Of a stretch of 64,000 nt of DNA, positions 30,399 through 39,075 are shown piece after piece. The notes beneath the pieces were generated by a model. That model made no database searches. It saw only the letters and a program-made list of their open reading frames with translations, and was not told where the DNA came from. A program made the position numbers and the translations under genes. The stretch's first letter is position 1, and each line of letters begins with the position of its first letter. This DNA is from Liopterus haemorrhoidalis. Its lineage: Eukaryota > Arthropoda > Insecta > Coleoptera > Dytiscidae. The DNA lies in contig OZ020611.1 in NCBI GenBank assembly GCA_963971575.1, positions 52,089,466-52,153,465 of the forward strand, written 5' to 3'.

Positions 30399-31155
30399 TT
30401 ATATTTTAAACAATCACTCAGTCCTATAGGCGCCATTACCATTTTTACCATTTTTTAATACCAGCCTAACATACAATTACAAAGGTGCTAACTACTGAAA
30501 TCAAAATTTCCTCCCAGTTTGTTTTTACAAAAGTCAACAGCATATATAGGCTATTCCAAACGTTTAGGCGGAACTATATTTTGAAATATAGTAATTTTTA
30601 TCTATTAATTCAGACTTTTGGCCATTTTGTGTAAGCTTTGTAAATCATTCTCTCATTGCAAACTCTAGATTAAATTAACTGTCATTATAAAATGTCCCTT
30701 TCATTGCATTTTAATTTTTTGTCATTCTTAATAAAAAATTTCCGTTTATTTATATGTTTAGTCTTCAAAATATGTAAAAAAGTATTAAAATATTTAATTT
30801 ATGTCATTCGTTTCTATGGTTTAACTCACAGAAAAGTTTCACTGTTGGAATTTAAATTTTTCACATACCAACCTGAAAAATGATATAACCCAGGCAAAGT
30901 CCGTTCTCGTGACTCGTGACAACTTAAAAGAACGAAATTCCCATTTAGTTCCACCTAAACGTTTCAAATAGCCTTTATACTTTAATCTATTTATTACTGT
31001 AAAACAATTAAATTGTTATTTTAAGAATAAAATATTTTTTACGTCTTATATATTCATTTTTCATTTCGATACTTGAAAATATCGATATTTTGTTTCGATA
31101 CGCTACCGGTATCGATACTTTTTATTCGATATTATCGATACCCAAACATCGATAC
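30399..31155. other. Residual hAT DNA around a MITE
   Basis: Apart from the MITE listed separately, this stretch holds AT-rich hAT DNA with tatcgatac motifs near its end. No other gene is seen; the 63-codon frame at 30692-30883 is featureless. Confidence 0.5.
30547..30977. mobile_element. MITE related to mariner M3
   Basis: The left end aggctattccaaacgtttag and the reversed right end aggctatttgaaacgtttag are inverted repeats beside TA-rich flanks. The left 35 bp match the end of the mariner remnant at 33864, including a subterminal palindrome around acta...tagt. It encodes nothing, so it was probably mobilised by a mariner of that family. Confidence 0.75.
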
Positions 31156-31163
31156 TTTCTCAG

Positions 31164-31500
31164 CAACGAAGCAGCAGATGCAGCTGCAAAATCCGCCTCC
31201 CACAGACCTATGTTTGATGTTAGTTTCATGTTTCCAGATGACGTAAAAAGTCATGAAACACTTGGTTTTAGACATGTGGCAACATGAGTGGAGCCGCACA
31301 CAGAACGTTAAGTTTGGACAGATTAAGGGAGACGTTAAACCATGGGGTTCTTCCTGCAGAATTAACCGCCATCACACGCCTCCGTATAGGTCACTGTTGG
31401 TGGACCCATGGACACCCTATTCGAGGTGAAGAGTCCCCTATCTGTGTGACGTGTAACACAGATTTGTCTGTGTTACACTTTTTAACTGAGTGTTTATAGT
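31164..31500 (+). pseudogene. LINE F ORF2 end: RNase H tail and zinc knuckle
   Basis: It starts SNEAADAAAKSASHRP, the end of the RNase H domain. A frameshift follows near 31280. The second part has LTAITRLRIGHCWWTHGHPI and CVTCNTDLSVLHFLTEC, the C-X2-C-X7-H-X4-C knuckle. It ends at a stop just after. Confidence 0.8.
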
Positions 31501-31518
31501 TCGAAGATGTCAGGGAGA

Positions 31519-31560
31519 GGTTAGGCCTGTGCTATGACAGGTCATAGCACAGGCCTAACC
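31519..31560. repeat. Perfect 20-bp inverted repeat with 2-base loop
   Basis: The arm ggttaggcctgtgctatgac (31519-31538) is followed by ag and by its exact reverse complement (31541-31560). It lies in the LINE F 3' part. Confidence 0.97.
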
Positions 31561-32164
31561 AGTTGCTTTAGGGGACGACAGGGTACTCATGGACAGACTG
31601 ATACTCTTCCTGAGAGAATCGAACTTATTATGTGTGAAGTCTTGCACCTTATTTTAATGTGTTCCTAGTTATTGACTGTGATATTCGATGGTAATTGGCC
31701 CCTTTACAGCCTCTTACCATCACCTGCGTCTGTTAATTTTTCTGAACAGACTTTTTATATTATTTATTTGTATTTGTCCGCGCAAGATTTCTTTTATTGA
31801 GTATGCATATTTTTAATGATTCTATTTATTTATTTACTATCTAAATTATTGTTTTAATATGTAGTCTAGTCATTTAGATGGGCTGCGTTAGGCGCAAATA
31901 GCCTTTGTTGCTGTACGCCAAAAATTTTAACTAACTAATTTCTCAGTATCGCATATCCCTACTTGTGGTTTGTAGCAATCTCAGCAGCTTCCTCTCTCTC
32001 AGTTTTTGGTTTTTTTGTTGGAACAGTGATGAATTTCTCCAATGTAGGCTGGATTTCTCTCTTCCTTACGATTCCTTGAAGTGGTTTAGACTCTGCGTAG
32101 TGTTTGGAGTGATGAAGTGTTTTTTAAATATTCTTAAAATAACATAGTTCGCATTATCAATTTA

Positions 32165-33130
32165 GGCATGAAACGGACGCCCGTCCCGATCCCAATTCAT
32201 TTGTCGCGGTGAAAACCTTGCGAAAAAATAGTCGTTAGCCGAGTTATTCATTAGCAGGGTCATTTTTTAGCCGAGGCATTGCATTGCTTCATTTGAAACT
32301 GTTTACTTTATCATAGGTGAAATTGCGTCAATAACATGATTGACAAAATTTTTTATTCAAAAGTTATTGAATTACTTCATCCTTCACTGTCTGCTATTTT
32401 ACGTCTTAGCTCCTTTTTGTTATGTTATCTAAATGCAGTTCTAATTGTGACTCGTTTTTGGATAAAAGCAAGAGCAATTTTAAAAAAATTCACGTCTTAT
32501 TCCTAAATATGCATCATCTAAGTCAAAGTAGTAGCGGCTGTGACAAAAGTAGTAAAATTGAGTGGTAGGGCCAATCTCTGGCTCAAGGAAAACAAAAAAC
32601 AACTTGCTTTTCGTCGCATCCGCAAATCCCATTGTTCTTTAAATAACTGTTTCTATTAAATTTTCTTGTCCGTGTTTCAGAAGCGAGGCAGAAACATTGA
32701 AAGGGTTTTTGAAATGTCCAAATCCGGTAGCGGTCTTCTCAATTGTTTTATTTCAAGTTTTTCCTAGAGGGAATACGAAGAAAATGTTTTTTTCAAAAGG
32801 TTACTGATGCTATTTATTTCTAATAGTAACAAAAAACAACACACACGACACGACACAGTAAAAAAACACACTATAATACGAGATGCTCTTTATGCAACCG
32901 CAACTCGAACTAACGAGCCAATATACAGCTGACTCGATTTAATGTAATTCTAGCGCATAAACTAAGCCGTTCTACCCGCCAACTTTCCGCAGAGGTCTAC
33001 TCACTGTCTGAAAATGGAGCCAGTTTTGATTTGGCTCACCTGCCTAAATAAGTACAAAGCGTGCTTCGTCGCATCAAATGCCTGGTAATAGCAGCATTCC
33101 GTACTTAAATGCGTGTATGTTTATTTGTAT
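32165..33130. repeat. Unclassified dispersed repeat, copy 2 (inverted relative to 2043-2890)
   Basis: It carries the same blocks as copy 1 in reverse: gcccgtcccgat near 32180, caatctctggctcaag near 32570 and gcgtgcttcgtcgcatcaaa near 33060. It is about 100 bp longer than copy 1 because of indels. No known protein is encoded. The approximately 200 bp before it (31970-32164) show nothing. Confidence 0.7.
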
Positions 33131-33863
33131 TTATCGGTATTTTTAAAGAAAATAAAAGCTTTTCAATTATTAATTTGTAATGGTGTTGTCTTAATTTTGC
33201 AATGGTAGAGCCATGGCTCCTTGGCTCTACATGAGGTGCCACCACTGAGTCGAAGGCTGCTTCTATTTTACTTCCTCTATAAGTAAGCCATTCCTTCCAA
33301 TTATTTTATTATCAACAATCCTTTCCATAACTTTTCTATTACTTTTAATTTTATTTCGTCTTATCTGAAAATAATGAAATTACTACAGCGTTAAACTAAA
33401 AAACAATTTGTTTCTTATATTGAACATTTTTTGTTCGATATATTTTTGGATAAAAAAAAAATTAATTAAGTTTGAAGTTTTTTAACTCGCATCCAACAAA
33501 ATCTCCCCTTAAATGAAAATTTTTAAATTATATATAGCCTATAATTGATCCCTGTATGTGTATTATTTAAAAATTAGTTGTGTTCAAACGATACACATAG
33601 TGACATCTATTATCTTTTACCTGTACTAAATAGATGTTTACATAGGAATTTTGAATAAAGTGCTATCTATCGTCCATCTGTTCAACTAGTAGTTGCATTA
33701 CGATTTTAAACTTAACGAGAAATCGCATCGAGTACTACAGGCATTATACTTAAAACAGGACGCAGAATATTATAGTCTATTAATTTATATTATAATATTA
33801 CAATATATATTTAATAACCTCATTCTGTAATATTATATTATAATATTACAGAATATTAAGGTC
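33131..33863. other. AT-rich stretch with a palindrome, no gene
   Basis: A perfect 33-base palindrome (16-base arms, attctgtaatattata and its complement) lies at 33822-33854 just before the mariner remnant M3. Nothing else is recognised. Confidence 0.55.
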
Positions 33864-34408
33864 TATTCCAAACGTTTAGGCGGAACTAGATTTTCAAATC
33901 TAGTGACTTTTAACGATTGAATGAAGCTTTTGATAATTTTGTTTAGGAAAAGCCAACTTTAATATATAAAAAAATTTGCTAGTGACAACTTAAGAAAATT
34001 TAAATTCCATTTGGTTACTTTTTTGTGTGCTAAGGACACTACGCCTATATAAATTTATCGACAGTTATGTGAAGTGAATGGACATCAAAAACGTGCGAAA
34101 ATGGTGCAGAGAGTTTAAAAACGGACGTACAGACGTCCATGATGAAAAACAGCGTGCCGGACGGCCATCGGTTTTGGTGTCAAACTTTGAAGAACCTTTG
34201 CCGTGCAATTAAAAATAAAAGAAGGGGCATGCTGACGAAGGGAGTGCGTTTTCAGGACAACGCTCGTCCCCACACCGCCCGTGCAACAACCTCATCGGCC
34301 AATTTGGATGGGATAACGTTGGTATTCCTCAAAGTACACTTTCTACAATTATAAAAAACTGCGAAGAAACTCTGAAGAAAGCCAAAAATGGTGTAACCTG
34401 TAACCAAT
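33864..34408 (+). pseudogene. Mariner remnant M3 joined to a pogo-like HTH fragment
   Basis: The left end tctattccaaacgtttaggc follows a TA. The coding remnant reads MDIKNVRKWCREFKNGRTDV, then HDEKQRAGRPSVL. After a deletion it gives LCRAIKNKRRGMLTKGVRFQ and DNARPHTAR, which holds the second catalytic Asp. From 34316 the frame changes character to NVGIPQSTLSTIIKNCEETL, which resembles the N-terminal helix-turn-helix of Tigger/pogo transposases. No right mariner end is present. Confidence 0.65.
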
Positions 34409-34721
34409 GATCGCAAACATTTTAAAATCTGTACCTACGAAGACATCGACAAAGTTATTTGATTTCATGTAGTCATATATGTATTTACTGTCAGTGAATT
34501 AAAACGAAAGCGTTATTTTATTTATTTTGTAATTATTTCTGTAACACTGAACTCGTTTGGGAGAAGTAATACTGAAAAGTATATATTTTAAACCTCAACA
34601 ATATTTTACATATTATATCTAGTATTGAAGTATAAAAATTATTAAAACTAAATATTATTTAATTATTATATACTAAATATGAAGTAATCAATTTCAATTC
34701 ATATAAACATATAAAAACTAT

Positions 34722-36495
34722 AACTTCAATCGATAAATCTTCAATCGATAACTCATTGACCAGCGTAGAATTTCCAGAAAACGAAATTAAAAAACATCTT
34801 CTCAAACTTAAAAATGATTCCGCACCGGGTTCAGATGGTCTGCATCCGTACATATTAAAAAACTGCTCTACGGCAATAGCCTCTCATCTTTCATCTATTA
34901 TGACGCAATCATTCAATTCATCTAAGCTACCTTCAGATTGGAAATTCTCTACAGTAACCCCGATATACAAGAAAGGTGACAAATTTTCCCCTTCCAACTA
35001 CAGACCAATAAGCTTAACATCAGTCATATGTAAAATAATGGAAAGAATAATCGTAGACAAGATGATGCCGTTTTTATTAGAAAATAAAGTAATCTCTCAG
35101 AACCAATATGGATTTGTCCCGGGAAGATCTGTAACAACCAACCTACTTTTAAATGTAAACGAATGGACATCAAGGGCAGACCGAGGAGAACCTATCGACG
35201 TAATTTATCTAGATTTCGAAAAGGCTTTTGATAGGGTACCGATTGGTAGACTGCTCTACAAACTAGAGCACTACGGAATCAGAGGAAAACTCCTAAGATG
35301 GATAGAAGAATTTTTAACAGGTCGATCATTCGTTGTACGAATTGGAGATAGTCTCTCGCCCAGTAAAGAAGTCCTAAGCGGAGTACCACAAGGAAGTTTC
35401 CTGGGCCCTATCCTCTTCATTATCTACATAAATGACCTTTTAGAGATCATAACATCACCAGTAAGTTGCTACGCCGACGACACGAAATTCTTTAATAACC
35501 CACTTACTCACAACGCCATCATTCAACAAGATATTGACAAAGTGTTAAAGTGGAGTGACGATTGGCTGATAACTATAAATCCAGATAAGTGCTCAGTGTT
35601 ACATATTGGCTCTAACAACCCTCGTCTACCCTATAACATCAGTAATAAAACATTAAAATCTGTTGAACAACAAGTCGACCTCGGATTAACTGTTAGTTTT
35701 AACTTAAAGTGGGATAATCACTTAATTAATATCACGAAAAAAGCAAACTCGTTATTATATGTGTTTAAAAAATCATTTAAAAACTTAACAACAAAAACTT
35801 TTAAAAAACTTTATAAAACATATATAAGACCAATTCTCGAGTTCGGTGTTACAGTGTGGTGCCCTTACTTGGAAAAAGACATACACTTAATAGAAAAAGT
35901 GCAACGGCGGGCGACAAAAATTCCTAAAGAGTTAAAAAATTTAAACTATGATCGACGACTACAGTCATTAAATTTATTAACATTAAAAAAAAGAAGAGAA
36001 CGTGGTGATCTAATTGAAACGTATAAAATATTTAATAACTATTACTCTTGTGATCTCAAATCTATTTTCAATATTAGCAGCAATAATAACTTACGTGGCC
36101 ACAGATTTAAACTAGAGAGACAAAAATTTAAAAAATTAGCAAGGGAACATTTCTTAGCCAACAGAGTGCATCACTTGTGGAACAGTTTACCAGATAATAC
36201 TGTGACCGCAACATCAGTAAATAGTTTTAAAAATAAAATAGATGAAGCTCTTTTTCAGTAGTTATGTTTAGTTATCTTTGTCAAATTGTTAAACATTTAA
36301 ATCATAAATTGTCTGTGCAAAATTATAACTAATTTAATATATTGTATGTATATAGTGTTTAGATTATCATCATAAGTAATTATATAAATGTGTTAGCTGT
36401 AATATATAAATTACTATACTTGTAAAAGTAAGGCATTATCGGCTTTGCCGCCTGCTTTACTAAATAAATAATAATAATAATAATAATAATAATAA
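34722..36495 (+). mobile_element. CR1/L2-like LINE, 5'-truncated
   Basis: An uninterrupted RT frame is followed by about 200 bp of 3' UTR and a tail of taaataataat repeats (about 36462-36495). The UTR has a small stem-loop (agtaaggc ... gcctgctttact, 36428-36460). This is a common layout for RT recognition in such LINEs. The 5' border near 34722 is approximate and the endonuclease domain is missing. Confidence 0.8.
34756..36261 (+). CDS. CR1/L2-like reverse transcriptase, 501 codons, no internal stop
   Basis: The frame is open from a non-ATG position (TTG at 34756), so the natural start is lost by 5' truncation. Motifs in order are APGSDGLHPYILK, SNYRPISLTS, YGFVPGRSVTTNLL, YLDFEKAFDRV (motif A), GVPQGSFLGPILF (motif B) and CYADDTKFF (motif C). 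A thumb region and a C-terminal RRATKIPKELKNL-NYDRRLQSLNL-LTLKKRRERGDLIE block typical of CR1/L2-type elements follow. All RT catalytic Asp are present. The only oddity is GSFLGP where GSVLGP is usual. It lacks endonuclease. Confidence 0.85.
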   Translation: MTSVEFPENEIKKHLLKLKNDSAPGSDGLHPYILKNCSTAIASHLSSIMTQSFNSSKLPSDWKFSTVTPIYKKGDKFSPSNYRPISLTSVICKIMERIIVDKMMPFLLENKVISQNQYGFVPGRSVTTNLLLNVNEWTSRADRGEPIDVIYLDFEKAFDRVPIGRLLYKLEHYGIRGKLLRWIEEFLTGRSFVVRIGDSLSPSKEVLSGVPQGSFLGPILFIIYINDLLEIITSPVSCYADDTKFFNNPLTHNAIIQQDIDKVLKWSDDWLITINPDKCSVLHIGSNNPRLPYNISNKTLKSVEQQVDLGLTVSFNLKWDNHLINITKKANSLLYVFKKSFKNLTTKTFKKLYKTYIRPILEFGVTVWCPYLEKDIHLIEKVQRRATKIPKELKNLNYDRRLQSLNLLTLKKRRERGDLIETYKIFNNYYSCDLKSIFNISSNNNLRGHRFKLERQKFKKLAREHFLANRVHHLWNSLPDNTVTATSVNSFKNKIDEALFQ

Positions 36496-36649
36496 TCAGT
36501 TTTAAAGAAACAATTTATTTAATAGAACAATACAATTTAATAAGTAACTGACATCAAATATGACTACTAGCTACTGACTGACAGCTGACTAACTGAGTTT
36601 AATAATATTACATATTTTATAGTGTGTAAAAGTGTTTATCTATTAGTGT

Positions 36650-37765
36650 ATCTTGTATTACAATTGAAAAGCCGTGCCATGCTTAAATCATACTTATCTA
36701 ACCGGAAACAGTTTACCCAATTTAAAAGTAGCGTTTCTGAGTATCTTCCTTTACATTTTGGTATTCCCTAAGGTTCAGTTCTCGGACCGCTACTATTCTT
36801 AATATATGTTAAGGACTTGCCTCTCGCTATGACATCTAAATCAATTCTTTACGCTGACGATACAACATTACTAAATTGCAACCATGATCTAGATTCCCTT
36901 ATTACGGAAAATGTTTCTCTGGTGAACAGTGCAAACTCTTCTTTATCCAGCAATAAACTAATTTTAAATGCAGATAAAACCCAGACCTTGCTACTGAGCA
37001 CCAGAAAACATGATTTTGTCAATCCCCCTTTCGTTAAATTTCTTGGTATCCACGTTGATCCTTACCTTCGTCGGAATCAGCATGTGGATGTACTCAGTCG
37101 TAAACTGCGATCGACCGTGTATCTAGTAAGGAATCTGAAGCATGAAATCAGCATAGATGTTGTATTGGAAGCCTATTTCTCCCTCTTTCAGTCCCACCTA
37201 ACCTATGGGTTAATAATCTGGGGACATTCACCTGCAGCCAAAAGAATTTTCAGCTTACAACATAAAGTTGTAAGAATAATTGCCAGTGCTCCTTTTAGAC
37301 CGGATTGTCGAGATCTTTTTGTAAAGCTGAAAATAATGTCATTGCCTTCACTATTTATTTATTTGTGTCTATTGTTTGTACGCAAAAACTTACACAATTA
37401 TATCACTTTTAGTGAAACGCACGAGCACAACACGCGTTGTAAAAATAATATTCGTGGTAAGTTTTTGCGCTTAAATAAATCCAGGAATTGTTCAAATTAC
37501 TTTGCTGTGAAATTTTATAATCTTTTACCAGAGACTATTATTACACTACCACTAGACAAATTCAAACTTAAACTTAAACACTTATTTATAAATAACCCAT
37601 TGTACACAATTGATGAATTTAACAACGTTAATTTTGATGAACTTTTATGACTCTGTTCCATACTATTGTATTGACTGACTGAAAGCTGTTCTTTGTATTT
37701 GTAATTTGGTCAATAAAACTATTTTCAGTATTATTATTATTATTATTATTATTATGATTATGATT
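36650..37765 (+). mobile_element. Jockey-like LINE, 5'-truncated (E2)
   Basis: It starts near 36650 inside the RT and ends with an (ATT)n tail at about 37729-37755. The stretch between the tail of the preceding LINE and this one (36496-36650) shows no gene. Confidence 0.8.
36670..37650 (+). pseudogene. Jockey-like RT C-terminal half with one stop
   Basis: The frame reads SYLSNRKQF, then HFGIP-stop-GSVLGPLLFLIY. The TAA at 36769-36771 replaces the usual Gln of motif B. It then continues without interruption from 36817: ILYADDTTLLN (motif C), FVKFLGIHVDP, LTYGLIIWG, IASAPFRPDCR and HEHNTRCKNN, ending TIDEFNNVNF. The length after the stop (277 codons) fits the family C-terminus. Confidence 0.85.
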
Positions 37766-37767
37766 AT

Positions 37768-38208
37768 ATATTAATTTTATTTTGATAGTAAGTTGTTCTG
37801 TCCTTGTCGCACGTGTTAAAATAGAATTAACTCCAAGAAGGAAACACAAAAACATCAAATTTCCGATTTCTTACTATTGAATTTCCTCTCGGTGAAATAA
37901 GGAAATAAAATATGCGCCGTGTTTCTATTTTTGTCTATATTCCTGTTGACGCTCTACTAAAAGTTTTTCCGGAAATTGCGACTTTTAAACATATTTACGT
38001 ATATAGATTTTTTTTTAAATGAAGACTGTTATTACATTTTCTACCTTTTCAAGTATGAAAATTATGTTAATGTATTAATGATTACACATAACATGTGCAC
38101 GTAAGATAACGCAAATATCACGATATGTTTCAAATTATAGTTGTAAGCATACCTATAGAAAAACTATTGGAGAACATAGTGAACTTTTAGGGGAAAATAC
38201 ATTTATAC
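37768..38208. repeat. Duplicated segment, copy 2 (copy 1 at 11790-12965)
   Basis: This is the contiguous version of the segment split in copy 1. It runs into the mariner end at 38209. The border with the preceding LINE tail is at about 37768. Confidence 0.8.
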
Positions 38209-39065
38209 GAGGGCTACCTTTCAGGTTTTTACAAAAACTAAGAAAGAAAAAATGTTTTTGGAACAAACTGTTTTATTGCTTTGCAAAATATTCGCCTTTA
38301 AGATTTATACACTTTTGCGTCAAGGCCAATGCGTTCAAACCAATTCTCGAAACATTTTTTCCACTCTGAAGTTGGTATCACAAAAACATGGTTTTCGAAG
38401 GCTTCAAACAGCTTCTTGAGGTGGTGAAAATCGTTGTCCACGCATTTTTTGTTGGACATTGGGGAGCAAAAAAAAGTTGTTAGGGAATAAATCAGGCAAA
38501 TACAAGCAATGAGACATTAATTCGATGTTTTTCTCCTTCAAATAATCAATTGTTTGACGTGCTGTGTGGGAGCTTGCGTTGTCATGATGAAGAATGAGGC
38601 GACATTTTTTGTTGTTTTTCCTGATTTTATTGATGAGTTCTGGCTAACAAATTGTTATATACCATTCAGCATTAACTGTTCTCCGATCCTCTAAACGAAT
38701 TGTTGCGTCATGTCCAGTACAACCGAAGAAACAAGCGATCATTTTGTTGGCTTCGTGAACGAACAACTTTTGTGGGTTTCGGTTCATCTTGGAAGACCCA
38801 AACAGTGGATTGTTGCTTCGTTTCCGGTTCATATGAATAAATTCAAGTTTCGTCACCTGTAATGATGCTACCTAGGTTGATTTTTTTTAACATTCCTTAC
38901 ACCAATCAACTCGGGCCTTTTTTTGAGCTTCCGTCAAATTATGCGGAATCCATCGGGAACAGATCTTTTTCACAGCTAAATGTTCATGCAAAATCGAATG
39001 TATTGCAGTCTGCGATATGCCAAAGGAGGTCTCTATTACACGGTAAGTCACATGCCGATCATTTA
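38209..39065 (-). pseudogene. Mariner transposase M2, N-terminus missing
   Basis: The 3' terminal repeat cgagggctacctttcagg follows a TA at 38207-38208. On the minus strand, from 39065 down, the frame reads DRHVTYRVIETSFGISQTAI, then HEHLAVKKICSRWIPHNLTE and RVDWCKEC. A broken middle follows with LFGSSKMNRNPQ, KMIACFFGCTGHDATI and RRTVNAEWYITIC. Then come HHDNASSHT-type sequence at about 38580 and the C-terminal region. It has frameshifts. The N-terminal domain is absent because the sequence joins the tail of the Jockey-like element at 39066. Confidence 0.85.
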
Positions 39066-39075
39066 TATACATTTA

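Larger units (their letters stand above)
31164..31938 (+). mobile_element. 5'-truncated I-type LINE fragment (LINE F)
   Basis: It begins inside RNase H and ends in aaaattttaactaactaa. The 8-bp target duplication tttctcag lies at 31156-31163 and 31939-31946 within hAT DNA. The 3' UTR has gcaaatagcctttgttgctg, loosely like the other I-clade tails. Confidence 0.8.
26236..31961 (+). mobile_element. Old hAT element carrying three nested insertions
   Basis: Ends are tagggatgtttcgatac and, reversed, tagggatatgcgatac, with the perfect 8-bp target duplication cttgtggt at 26228-26235 and 31962-31969. Inside are a BEL/Pao element (26259-29970), a MITE (about 30547-30977) and a LINE fragment (31164-31938). 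Removing these leaves about 0.8 kb of hAT DNA with many tatcgatac motifs and a transposase C-terminal remnant. Confidence 0.88.
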
